From Hsuehochloa calcarea (lineage: Eukaryota > Streptophyta > Magnoliopsida > Poales > Poaceae), in assembly GCA_036346395.1 (NCBI GenBank), contig CM070602.1, positions 19,787,098 to 19,851,097 on the forward strand: DNA of 64,000 nt. The letters run 5' to 3'. Of this stretch, positions 45,270 to 58,113 are shown in pieces. Position 1 is the first letter of the stretch; every line of letters begins with the position of its first letter. The position numbers and the translations under genes are program-made. Below the pieces are notes generated by a model, which saw nothing but the letters and a program-made list of their open reading frames with translations, was not told the DNA's origin and ran no database searches.

Positions 45270-47682
45270 TGTAATACTCTGAAAATAATTTTAATAATCG
45301 CGTCTTAAGGGTCGGAGAGTAATTAATTTAATAGTAACAGTAAATAATTAATTAAAAACGTCTTAAGGGCTTGTGCGTAATTAAATAAAAAGAATTTGTG
45401 AAAAAATAGAATTTTCGGAATTTTTATGAGATATATAAATAGATTTGTGGTTTTTCTAGAAACCCTAGCCTTTTAGTCTTTTTTTCCACCGCGCCTCCAC
45501 ATTTTCTTCTCCAGCCGCCATCCAAGTTACGCTGCCGCTACGCGCCTTCTCTTCTTGATCTCTGCCGCGGCAGAGGCTGCCTGACAAATGACCAAGCTCT
45601 TCTTTGTTTTTTCGTTGTCGCCTGTGCTTGCTGCCGTGGCTCTGTATTCTTTATTTTTCTTGTTTTCCCGCCATTGGCCGAAGATCGCAATCACGGCCAA
45701 TTGCGTGGTTCTTATTCTTGATCTCTTGTATTGTCGGCCGCATGCCCATTGAACGCCGTCTTTTGCTGTTGGATCATGTTCTTGTTGGCGATCATCGGGT
45801 CTTCTTTGTTAGCGATCTGATTTGCCGCCTGCCGCTGAGTTTCTTTCTCCTGCGACTGCTGCTTTCTTTGCTGAGGCTGCTGCTGCTGCTGATTGTCAAG
45901 CCGAGCGGAGCCCTGCCGCGTGGAGACTGCCGACTACTGATTTTCCGGCCGAGCCGAGCTACTGCCGCGTGGAGGTTTGTTGCATGTTTTCCTCTGGTTT
46001 GCTAGACGCTGTTAATTAGAGACTATAATTGAGATTAATTAGAGAGGGTTAGAATTTCTGATCGAAGAGGCGAATAATAGATCTATTTAGTACGCTGTTC
46101 TGTTGAACGAATTGTTCGGGTACCTTATTGGCGAATGTTGAAAATATCGTCTACTAGTTAATTGTAGATAATTTCGATATCTTTCTATAGCATTTTTAAA
46201 CCTGTCAATCGGATAAGTAGATTTCGAGATATGATTCTGAGAAGGCCGCTGTTTTTAGGGTTAACGTCTTTCGGCGCTGTTTTGGTAGACTGTAAATTAA
46301 AAATAGAAAATAGCTTAATTAGTGTTTTTGATCTACATGAAAGTGGTAGATAATTGTCCAATGGTTCTGTAGAATCTGAGAACGCGAATTTTGGTTGAGT
46401 AAAACAAAAGTTATGAAATTAGGGAGACCGCTGTCCCGAAGCGGACAGACCGACTTTCCGGGCTAAATACGGAGGGTTAGATGATTTAATTAGAAGTCTT
46501 CGTAATCTAAGAAAATGTGGAGAATTTTATAAAGAATCCAGAATGGGGTGGTTTGTGGTGATCGGACTTTCGAGTCAAAAGTTACGTTCGTTTTAGTACC
46601 GAGACCGCTATGGGTAGCTTTTCGGTACCGGAGTAACGTGGTATATTTAGGGACGTGTAGGAGCGATGTATATTGATTGCTATTCTTGTTGCTGTAATTT
46701 GTATTGAAGTTGGTGTATTTAATATAGGAGAGGCGTCGTGCTTGTTGCCGTCTTCTAATCAAATCGTGCGTCATTGCTAGTAAAGGCAAGTGCATGGTAG
46801 ACAAGCGATCAATGATCGATCCTTTGTTTTCTTTATCTTCTATTACCATTATTGTTGTGCTTTTATTTGGTTTAATTGCAAACAATGAATTGGTATGTTT
46901 ATATCTTGGTCGACAAGCATGATGAAAGTTGGATATGATGTTTATGATGGAGTTTGCATGTGTGCATTCATAAGCATATTTACATAAGAGAAGGTGATCA
47001 TGATTGATCACAACTCCACGGGAGTGGAGGAGGTCCCCGATCCTTGAGGAGGAACGGGCTTGAGAGTGAATGTTGTCGCGAGCATTCACTCACGCTATAC
47101 CTGATATCTGTGAAAAGAAGTGCATGTGGACATATAGAATAGAGTTGCATTGATATTTGAGATTAATGAATGAGAATGTGAATGGAAGTGCATGTGATGA
47201 TAATGAAGTTATTGAATGTTGTTGATTTATTATTGTTCGTTGTTTATGGATGTATTTGCTGAGTCGTGGACTCACCCTTGCTCTACTGTTGTTTTTAGGT
47301 GATCTTCGAGGATGCCGTAGTTGAGAGCGAGTAGAGCACATGGACATCACATGATCATTCGCCATGATAATCTTTTCATTCAATATTGGTTTACACTTGG
47401 ACATGTTAGTTATTGAATAATGTTTAGGATATCATTTGGACTAGACTATTTGCTTTATTAATTTGGATTCATTGGGTGATGCTGCTTTGGTTAATTTGCC
47501 TGGTCATTATTTCCCATTGCTTATTTATTGTCGTTTGATCCATAGTTATGCTTGTTCTTTTGTGATCCATTGGTATGATTAACATTGTTGTCTTGCTGAA
47601 ATTTTTATAGTGTGTCGATAATTATTAGTTTAAAGAGTAGTGTGGTGGCATTCTAGGCTCAGTGTTGGGCTGGGGTGTTACA
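45270..47682 (+). repeat. Gypsy LTR 1
   Basis: 2413 bp, TGTAATACTC...GGTGTTACA. TATATAAA at 45432-45439 is the likely promoter; a GC-rich leader with plant-gene-like AAACCCTAGCC follows. Conserved small antisense frames recur in all three LTRs simply because the LTR is repeated. Confidence 0.92.
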
Positions 47683-47684
47683 GT

Positions 47685-47696
47685 TGGTATCAGAGC
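47685..47696 (+). other. Primer-binding site (initiator tRNA-Met)
   Basis: TGGTATCAGAGC two bases after LTR 1 is the standard plant retrotransposon primer-binding site. The equivalent site after LTR 2 (about 54111) is mutated to TGGTATCGAGG. Confidence 0.9.
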
Positions 47697-50600
47697 GGGC
47701 TTTAAGTCCGTGGTGAATAGATTAGCAACTTAGGCAAACTAAAATTGTTAAAATTTGTTTTAGATTAGTAAATCAACTAAAATTTGCTAATGGTTAACAA
47801 TCTAAAATTTGACACACTAGTGCACAGTAGGTTAGAGAGAGGTACGAATATCGTTTTACGCTTCCGTTATGTTGTTTATTGATGAAGGAGTTTATTTTGA
47901 GCTTTGAGCTCATTGTGTATTGTTGATTGTGGTTGATAGCTATGTCGAGGGATAGATGGCGTGGTCGTGGTGGCCACGATGCGTGGAGGTCGGGGCGCGG
48001 GCGTGGTTACGTGGGGCCCCCTCCCGAGGCGATTGGGATCGTGGTTGTGGCCACAGGTTTTACGAGTTACACCACCATTCGTGGTATGGGAATAGAGAGG
48101 TAGCTACTTTGATTCTGATGAGTTATAGGTATTGTGTGTGAGTCTCTTTATAAAAGTTGTTCTCTTCCTTGAGCTTGAATTTTGGGCAATTCAGTTATAG
48201 TTGCGGTTGATGAATTTTCCTTGAGATAGTGTTTACAATACAGCGGGTGATATTTCATTGGTCTCCTTTGGTTCCATAAAGCCATTACTTGTTCTCATGA
48301 CTGTTGATCTATTGTTGCTTGGTGTGAACATCGGTTAACAGCAAGATTGATCTTTTCGTGGGAGTTCCGCCCTTCCTATTGGAAAATATGACTTATTTAT
48401 TCACTTGGTATTCTGGATACTGAAAGTTTTCTATTGCAAGTTCTTTAACATGTGAAAACTTTGACTTTATGTATTTCTTTTGGATTATTTAGTCTTTGAA
48501 GTTTAATGCCTATTTTTTTCTGAAACGAGTTAAAATCCTTTTGTGTTGACTTGTTATGTTTAAGCTAGAGGTGGTAAACATAGAAGTTCATTGATAAGGT
48601 ATGAGTATCAGGTCGGATCTGTAGCGTGATGCATGATTGGTCTTAACCCAAATTATTGTCATAGAGTAATTACGAGTTGAGTAGTGACTAAGAGTATGTC
48701 CATACCTAATTGGGGTCATAAGAGTTATTAAGAAGTATGGAACGTTGATGAACTGGCTTGGACATTAAAATTGATTAGTTTGTTGAATTTATTGGATTTG
48801 GTACCAATGGATTAATCTAATTGTGGGTAAAGGGAAACTTGAGGAGATGCTAGGTTATTGCTTTAATAGATATTATTTGTGGTGTTATCTTTACTGTAGA
48901 CACTTGGTGATCATATTTGGTTGATGGCTTTACATATACCTTAGTATGATTAATTATTGGAATTGTGTACAAAAGGTTGAATGGATTGAATACCAGTGGA
49001 TCTAGAATTTACAGGAGGAGTTCTGGATAGTTCTTCTTTATAGAATGACACGATGAATTTGATTATAGTGTTGTTGAGACTTTTGATCGAGAGAAGATTT
49101 TGACTTTTGAAGATTTAGGGTGATTTTGTTGAAAACTAAATGTGAGGAGGAACAACTGATTATGTGTTGGTAAATATTCAAGTGATTCGCAAATGAAAAT
49201 AGGTAGCAGCTAGACATCATAAGAAAGCTAGTTGATAACAACAATGGTTGGAGTGCAATTGCTGAGTGTTAAAGTTGGTGTTGAGCATCACTAAGAGTTG
49301 AGCTGGTGTGATTTAATAGGTGGCTTATACCTAGACAATTGTGGAATAGTCAGACAATAGCATATCCGTGATGAAAGGGTTTTGATAGAACCTTTTAATT
49401 TGTGAGTGGATTCCTTCTAATATAAAATAGTTGTTGTAGTGAGGTTGTATGGTTTTGGAATAATCTCATTTTGAAGATGTGATGGTAAAGTAGTACGGAA
49501 CAATTTGGTGAACTTTTCGGGGCTTATTACTGGAAGAGTTGACGATAATGAATCATGTTAAGAGTGTATTATTCTTAATGTTAGTAAGATTGTCTGTAAG
49601 GGATTGTGGCTTCGTGTGGTGATGATTCTTTTAGAAAGAATGTAATTTGATCGCCTTTCGTAATATCGTTTAAATGAAAGGTTTGGAGTTTTGAATTCAT
49701 GAACTTTTGGAGTTCATGATTTATTTGGTAGATGAAATTGGTTTGAGCAAGTGACGAGTCGGAAAGCTTTATTGGTTCTTAAGTGATTAATGTGATTTGG
49801 TCCTTTAAAAAAAAAAATCTTTTTATTTGTCTCTTCTTTTGAGAAAGGAATAGTTGATTTGTTTTACAAAACCTTAAAGAGTGTATATTGGGAACTGGTT
49901 AATAGTGGTCAAGTATATGATGTTGTGAGACCCTGGGTTGCAAGTTAATTGAGGAACATTAGAGGATGAATTCATTTCATGATATAAATCTCATAGAGAA
50001 TTGGATCTAAAAGGAATTATGGTCGTTGGGACAAAACTGATTATATTGTTACAATTAGTAGAACCTATAGTGAATAGTGATCCAAGAATATTTGTTCATG
50101 ATGGAGGAGTATTGGAATTATCGAATAGTTGGGATATTGTGATGGTATACTTTGCAAGGTTATGTAGGTGAAATTGAATGGTGTGGTTTATTGAGGGTCC
50201 AATATTAGTGAAGTAAATCGTTTTGGACAGTCAATTGATTAGTGATGATGGTTGATATTAATGATTGAGGATATTGTTTGGATTGTGGGAATTCTAGGCA
50301 ATGAATATGCGGATTTCTATCAAGTATACCAGAAGTCACTTTAGGAGTCCTGGCTGTTGAAATTGAGCATGTGTTTTATGCTAGAACCTTGGTTGCCCAA
50401 TGATCATGTGTAGAAGTAGTAGAACAAAAGTGGATTCCAAATAGTATGATGATCATTGATAGAATCCTTTGGTTTTAAATCAGTGTGTGTGTGTAGAGAA
50501 TTTCAAGTTGATTATCCTTAAAAGATTGAGGTGATGTGATTGTGGGTGTAGATTTTATTTGAGGTGTTGGGAATCATTTGTCAAAATAGTTTCTTTGGTA

Positions 50601-51670
50601 GAGGAGGGACTATAGTATCTTTTTATGGGTGAGTAGAGTCTCTCTAAATGGCGCGATTGTTGCTCTCAAAGTTGAGCATCGCTTTGAGGTTACCAGTTAA
50701 GAGGAATGAGTTAGTGTGATGATTTGAAATCCTATGATTTGAGAGAGTTTATTCCTAAAAGAAAAATTGAAAAAAAAAAATTGATTCCTCGGGTAGTGAA
50801 ATGCCCTCTTGATTCTTGTTTGAGCCGTGTGTATGACAGAGGTCATTTACAATTTGAGTTGGCTTTACGTTGGCATGTGATTCTTTCTAATTTAGGGAAA
50901 AAAAAAGTGATTGATTTTGGCATTGAATGTTTTCTCTTTTGGCTTACGTGGTGTTTATTTGCAAGCGACCTATTTGGAAAATGGAAAGGTTTTGTGATGA
51001 ATCTTTGATTTTAGATTTGACTATTTTGATGGGGAGTTGGTAGCAGCGTGGTTGCGATGAGAATCCTTTGTTTCAGTTGGGTTCTATTTATAAACGAGTT
51101 TGTTTGAAACTAGTTTGGTTGTGCGTTCTGGTTAAAGGAGGTACTCCTTGCAAATGTGAAGTGGTTGATTGGGAGGCAGGACGGGAGTTGGTGTGTTATG
51201 TACAGATTGTGTGGTTTGGTACCAAAGCGAAGTTTGGCCCAAGTTACATTAGTTTGTTTCGGAAGTTGTAGAGATTTTTGGAAGAAAGTGTATCGTTAGG
51301 ACCGTCTCGTGTCCATGCGCAGGGCACACAACATTTTGTATAACCCGATGTCAAGGTAGTATTTGAGAGATCAGGATTACAAGGTTTTCTTAGAGCCGTT
51401 GACCACCAAGTAAGACCGTACCTTCGACTTCTGTCAGTTGAGTGTACCGAAAAATTGACGAGATGAGTCTTTGAGGCACAAGGCGTTGGTATCGTCAAGG
51501 TCTTTGTGGGCGATCGATCCGAGAGAGAGGCGACTTGGGAGTTGGAGTCTCGCATGCGCGAGCAATATCGGAGTTGTTCACGTCAGTGCGTGTTGTTTTG
51601 TTGTTTAATTTCATTGATGTAGTTATTGTTTGAGTAGATCGACGATTAGAATTCGGGGTCGAATTCTGTT

Positions 51671-51683
51671 AAGGGGGGTAGAA
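51671..51683 (+). other. Polypurine tract before LTR 2
   Basis: AAGGGGGGTAGAA abuts TGTAATACTC at 51684; in copy 2 the equivalent before LTR 3 is shortened to AAGAGGTAGAA. Confidence 0.75.
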
Positions 51684-54109
51684 TGTAATACTCTGAAAAT
51701 AATTTTAATAATCGCGTCTTAAGGGTCGGAGAGTAATTAATTTAATAGTAACAGTAAATAATTAATTAAAAACGTCTTAAGGGCTTGTGCGTAATTAAAT
51801 AAAAAGAATTTGTGAAAAAATAGAATTTTCGGAATTTTTATGAGATATATAAATAGATTTGTGGTTTTTCTAGAAACCCTAGCCTTTTAGTCTTTTTTCC
51901 ACCGCGCCTCCACATTTTCTTCTCCGGTGCGCCATCCAAGTTACGCTTCTTCGCCGCCGCCTTCTCTTCTTGATCTCTGCCGCTGCAGTGCCTTGCGCAA
52001 CGACCAAGCCTCTTGTTTTTTTTCGTTATCGCTTTGTGCTTGCCGCCAGTGGCTCTGTATTCTTGTTTTTCTTGTTTTCCCGCTGCCGCTTGCGAAGATC
52101 GCTTTCTTCTTGCGGCCAATTGCGTATTGCACATTCTGACTCTCTGGCGCTGTCGTTCATTTGCATGCCCATTGAACGCCGCAGCGTCTTCTTATTTGTG
52201 ATTTGCAATTCTTGTTAGCGATCGATTTTGTCTTCTTGTTGCTATCTGATTTGCTGCCATTGCTGAGTTTCTTTCTCCTGCGACTGCTGCTTTCTTTCTT
52301 TGAAGCCTTCTGCTGCTTCTTTGATTGTCAAGCCGAAGCGGAGCCTGCTGGCGTGGAGGCCGCCGACCATCGATTTTCCGGCCGAGCCGAGCTACTGCCG
52401 CGTGGAGGTTTGTTGCATGTTTTCCTCTGGTTTGCTAGACGCTGTTAATTAGAGACTATAATTGAGATTAATTAGAGAGGGTTAGAATTTCTGATCGAAG
52501 AGGCGAATAATAGATCTATTTAGTACGCTGTTCTGTTGAACGAATTGTTCGGGTACCTTATTGGCGAATGTTGAAAATATCGTCTACTAGTTAATTGTAG
52601 ATAATTTCGATATCTTTCTATAGCATTTTTAAACCTGTCAATCGGATAAGTAGATTTCGAGATATGATTCTGAGAAGGCCGCTGTTTTTAGGGTTAACGT
52701 CTTTCGGCGCTGTTTTGGTAGACTGTAAATTAAAAATAGAAAATAGCTTAATTAGTGTTTTTGATCTACATGAAAGTGGTAGATAATTGTCCAATGGTTC
52801 TGTAGAATCTGAGAACGCGAATTTTGGTTGAGTAAAACAAAAGTTATGAAATTAGGGAGACCGCTGTCCCGAAGCGGACAGACCGACTTTCCGGGCTAAA
52901 TACGGAGGGTTAGATGATTTAATTAGAAGTCTTCGTAATCTAAGAAAATGTGGAGAATTTTATAAAGAATCCAGAATGGGGTGGTTTGTGGTGATCGGAC
53001 TTTCGAGTCAAAAGTTACGTTCGTTTTAGTACCGAGACCGCTATGGGTAGCTTTTCGGTACCGGAGTAACGTGGTATATTTAGGGACGTGTAGGAGCGAT
53101 GTATATTGATTGCTATTCTTGTTGCTGTAATTTGTATTGAAGTTGGTGTATTTAATATAGGAGAGGCGTCGTGCTTGTTGCCGTCTTCTAATCAAATCGT
53201 GCGTCGCGCTAGTAAAGGCAAGTGCATGGTAGACGGCGATCAATGATCGATCAACATTTTCTTTATCTTCTATTACCATTATTGTTGTGCTTTTATTTGG
53301 TTTAATTGCAAACAATGAATTGGTATGTTTATATCTTTGTTGACAAGCATGATGAAAGTTGGATATGATGTTTATGATGGAGTTTGCATGTTTGCATTCA
53401 TAAGCATATTTACATAAGAGAAGGTGATCATGATTGATCACAACTCCACGGAGTGGAGGAGGTCCCGATCCTTGAGGAGGAGCGGGCTTGAGAGTGAATG
53501 TTGTCGCGAGCATTCACTCACGCTATCTGATATCTGTGAAAAGAAGTGCATGTGGACATATAGAATAGAGTTGCATTGATATTTGAGATTAATGAATGAG
53601 AATGTGAATGGAAGTGCATGTGATGATAATGAAGTTATTGAATCTTTGTTGATTTATTATTGTTCGTTGTTTATGGATGTATTTCTTTGAGTCGTGGACT
53701 CACCCTTGCTCTATTGTTGTTTTTAGGTGATCTTGAGGATCCGTAGTTGAGAGCGAGTAGAGCACATGGACATCACATGATCATTCGCCATGATAATCTT
53801 TTCATTCAATATTGGTTTACACTTGGACATGTTAGTTATTGAATAATGTTTAGGATATCATTTGGACTAGACTATTTGCTTTATTAATTTGGATTCATTG
53901 GGTGATCTTTGCTTTGGTTAATTTGCACGGTCATTATTTCCCATTGCTTATTTATTGTCGTTTGATCCATAGTTATGCTTGTTCTTTTGTGATCCATTGG
54001 TATGATTAACATTGTTGTCTTGCTGAAATTTTTATAGTGTGTCGATAATTATTAGTTTAAAGAGTAGTGTGGTGGCATTCTAGGCTCAGTGTTGGGTTGA
54101 GGTTATTCT
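51684..54109 (+). repeat. Gypsy LTR 2
   Basis: About 2426 bp, near-identical to LTR 1 except for the GC-rich leader and many small differences at CTG/CAG sites. The 3' end is altered to GGTTATTCTG instead of GGTGTTACA. TATA box at 51846-51853. Confidence 0.9.
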
Positions 54110-57100
54110 GATTGGTATCGAGGCGGGCTTTAAGTCCGTGGTGAATAGATTAACAACTTAGGCAAACTAAAATTGTTAAAATTTGTTTTAGATTAGTAAA
54201 TCAACTAAAATTTGCTAATGGTTAACAATCTAAAATTTGACACACTAGTGCACAGTAGGTTAGAGAGAGGTACGAATATCGTTTTACGCTTCCGTTATGT
54301 TGTTTATTGATGAAGGAGTTTATTTTGAGCTTTGAGCTCATTGTGTATTGTTGATTGTGGTTGATAGCTATGTCGAGGGATAGATGACGTGGTCGTGGTG
54401 GCCACGGTCGTGGAGGTCGGGGCCGCGGGCGTGGTTACGTGGGGCCCCTCCGAGGCGATTGGGATCGTGGTTGTGGTACAGGTTTTACAGGTTACACCAC
54501 CATTCGTGGTATGGGAATAGAGAGGTAGCTACTTTGATTACAGTAGTTATAGGTATTGTGTGTGAGTCTCTTTATAAAAGTTGTTCTCTTCCTTGAGCTT
54601 GAATTTTGGGCAATTCTGGTTATAGTTGCGGTTGATGAATTTTCCTTGAGATAGTGTTTACAATACAGCGGGTGATATTTCATTGGTCTCCTTTGGTTCC
54701 ATAAAGCCATTACTTGTTCTCATGACTGTTGATCTATTGTTGCTTTGTGTGAACATCGGTTAATGACAAGATTGATCTTTTCGTGGGAGTTCCGCCTTCC
54801 TATTGGAAAATATGACTTATTTATTCACTTGGTATTACGGATCTTGAAAGTTTTCTATTGCAAGTTCTTTAACATGTGAAAACTTTGACTTTATGTATTT
54901 CTTTTGGATTATTTCGAGTGCTGAAGTTTAATGCCTATTTTTTTCTGAAACGAGTTAAAATCCTTTTGTGTTGACTTGTTATGTTTAAGCTAGAGGTGGT
55001 AAACATAGAAGTTCATTGATAAGGTATGAGTATCAGGTCGGATCTGTAGCGTGATGCATGATTGGTCTTAACCCAAATTATTGTCATAGAGTAATTACGA
55101 GTTGAGTAGTGACTAAGAGTATGTCCATACCTAATTGGGGTCATAAGAGTTATTAAGAAGTATGGAACGTTGATGAACTGGCTTGGACATTAAAATTGAT
55201 TAGTTTGTTGAATTTATTGGATTTGGTACCAATGGATTAATCTAATTGTGGGTAAAGGGAAACTTGAGGAGATGCTAGGTTATTGCTTTAATAGATATTA
55301 TTTGTGGTGTTATCTTTACTGTAGACACTTGGTGATCATATTTGGTTGATGGCTTTACATATACCTTAGTATGATTAATTATTGGAATTGTGTACAAAAG
55401 GTTGAATGGATTGAATACCAGTGGATCTAGAATTTACAGGAGGAGTTCTGGATAGTTCTTCTTTATAGAATGACACGATGAATTTGATTATAGTGTTGTT
55501 GAGACTTTTGATCGAGAGAAGATTTTGACTTTTGAAGATTTAGGGTGATTTTGTTGAAAACTAAATGTGAGGAGGAACAACTGATTATGTGTTGGTAAAT
55601 ATTCAAGTGATTCGCAAATGAAAATAGGTAGCAGCTAGACATCATAAGAAAGCTAGTTGATAACAACAATGGTTGGAGTGCAATTCTTTGAGTGTTAAAG
55701 TTTGGTGTTGAGCATCACTAAGAGTTGGTGGTGTGATTTAATAGGTGGCTTATACCTAGACAATTGTGGAATAGTCAGACAATAGCATATCCGTGATGAA
55801 AGGGTTTTGATAGAACCTTTTAATTTGTGAGTGGATTCCTTCTAATATAAAATAGTTGTTGTAGTGAGGTTGTATGGTTTTGGAATAATCTCATTTTGAA
55901 GATGTGATGGTAAAGTAGTACGGAACAATTTGGTGAACTTTTCGGGGCTTATTAATGGAAGAGTTGACGATAATGAATCATGTTAAGAGTGTATTATTCT
56001 TAATGTTAGTAAGATTATGCATGTAAGGGATTGTGGCCGTGTGGTGATGATTCTTTTAGAAAGAATGTAATTTGATCGTCTTTCGTAATATCGTTTAAAT
56101 GAAAGGTTTGGAGTTTTGAATTCATGAACTTTTGGAGTTCATGATTTATTTGGTAGATGAAATTGGTTTGAGCAAGTGACGAGTCGGAAAGCTTTATTGG
56201 TTCTTAAGTGATTAATGTGATTTGGTCCTTTAAAAAAAAAAATCTTTTTATTTGTCTCTTCTTTTGAGAAAGGAATAGTTGATTTGTTTTACAAAACCTT
56301 AAAGAGTGTATATTGGGAAGCTGGTTAATAGTGGTCAAGTATATGATGTTGTGAGACCCTGGGTTGCAAGTTAATTGAGGAACATTAGAGGATGAATTCA
56401 TTTCATGATATAAATCTCATAGAGAATTGGATCTAAAAGGAATTATGGTCGTTGGGACAAAACTGATTATATTGTTACAATTAGTAGAACCTATAGTGAA
56501 TAGTGATCCAAGAATATTTGTTCATGATGGAGGAGTATTGGAATTATCGAATAGTTGGGATATTGTGATGGTATACTTTGCAAGGTTATGTAGGTGAAAT
56601 TGAATGGTGTGGTTTATTGAGGGTCCAATATTAGTGAAGTAAATCGTTTTGGGCGATCAATTGATTAGTGATGATGGTTGATATTAATGATTGAGGATAT
56701 TGTTTGGATTGTGGGAATTCTAGACAGTGAATATGCGGATTTCTATCAAGTATACCAGAAGTCACTTTAGGAGTCCTGGCTGTTGAAATTGAGCATGTGT
56801 TTTATGCTAGAACCTTGGTTGCCCAATGATCATGTGTAGAAGTAGTAGAACAAAAGTGGATTCCAAATAGTATGATGATCATTGATAGAATCCTTTGGTT
56901 TTAAATCAGTGTGTGTGTGTAGAGAATTTCAAGTTGATTATCCTTAAAAGATTGAGGTGATGTGATTGTGGGTGTAGATTTTATTTGAGGTGTTGGGAAT
57001 CATTTGTCAAAATAGTTTCTTTGGTAGAGGAGGGGACTATAGTATCTTTTTATGGGTGAGTAGAGTCTCTCTAAACGGGCGCGGTTGTTGCTCTCAGGTT

Positions 57101-58113
57101 GAGCATCGCTTTGAGGTTACCAGTTAAGAGGAATGAGTTAGTGTGATGATTTGAAATCCTATGATTTGAGCGAGTTTATTCCTAAAAGAAAAATTGAAAA
57201 AAAAAAAAAAATTGATTCCTCGGGTAGTGAAATGCCCTCTTGATTCTTGTTTGAGCCGTGTGTATGACAGAGGTCATTTACGATTTGAGTTGGCTTTACG
57301 TTGGCATGTGATTCTTTCTAATTTAGGAAAAAAAAAAAGAGTGATTGATTTTGGCATTCGAATGTTTTCTCTTTTGGCTTACGTGGTGTTTATTTGCAAA
57401 CAGCCTATTTGGAAAATGGAAAGGTTTTTGTGATGAATCTTTGATTTTAGATTTGACTATTTTGATGGGGAGTTGGTAACGCGTGGTTGCGATGAGAATC
57501 CTTCGTTTTCAGTTGGGTTCTATTTATAAACGAGTTTGTTTGAAACTAGTTTGGTTGTGCGTTCCTGGTTAAAGGAGGTACTCCTTGCAAATGTGAAGTG
57601 GTTGATTGGGAGGCAGGACGGGAGTTCGGTGTGTTATGTCAGATTGTGTGGTTTGGTACCAAAGCGAAGTTTGGCCCAAGTTACATTAGTTTGTTTCGGA
57701 AGTTGTAGAGATTTTTGGAAGAAAGTGTATCGTTAGGACCGTCTCGTGTCCATGCGCAGGCACACAACATTTTGTATAACCCGATGTCAAGGTAGTATTT
57801 GAGAGATCAGGATTACAAGGTTTTCTTAGAGCCGTTGACCACCAAGTAAGACCGTACCTTCGACTTCGTCGGTTGAGTGTACCGAAAAATTGACGAGATG
57901 AGTCTTTGAGGCACAAGGCGTTGGTATCGTCAAGGTCTTTGTGGGCCGATCGATCCGAGAGAGGCGACTTGGGAGTTGGAGTCTCGCATGCGCGAGCAAT
58001 ATCCGGAGTTGTTCACGTCGGTGCGTGTTGTTTTGTTGTTTAATTTCAGCAGTGTAGTTATTGTTTGAGTAGATCGACGATTAGAATTGGGTCGAATTCG
58101 TTAAGAGGTAGAA
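54110..58113 (+). repeat. Gypsy internal region 2, mostly non-coding
   Basis: 4004 bp, the duplicate of 47683-51683. The RG-rich frame at 54370 is stopped at codon 6 by TGA. The integrase tail is intact here: EATWELESRMREQYPELF at 57961-58014, the characteristic end of Ty3/gypsy polyproteins. Confidence 0.8.

Larger units (their letters stand above)
47683..51683 (+). repeat. Gypsy internal region 1, mostly non-coding
   Basis: 4001 bp. An ATG at 47942 opens a 53-codon Arg/Gly-rich frame (MSRDRWRGRGGHDAW), like the RG-rich start of some gag proteins, closed by TAG at 48101. The end keeps a short integrase C-terminal relic near 51528-51590 (WELESRMREQY), with one base lost compared with copy 2. 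In between, about 3.3 kb is T/G-rich and C-poor on the plus strand with no recognisable protease, reverse transcriptase or RNase H. A purine run AAGGGGGGTAGAA immediately before LTR 2 is the polypurine tract. Confidence 0.75.

Noticed and set aside
45604..46019. Hydrophobic, Leu/Arg-rich frames in the LTR leader, also near 52203 and 58391
   Set aside because: Not conserved between the three LTRs (different lengths and frames), so not selected as protein.
46490..47089. 199-codon antisense frame, with near-copies at 52923-53513 and 59343-59940
   Set aside because: It recurs only because the LTR is present three times; it differs by frameshifts between copies and has no domain.
51244..51555. 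103-codon antisense frame at the end of internal region 1
   Set aside because: Antisense of the gypsy integrase C-terminal relic, whose sense frame carries the WELESRMREQY motif.
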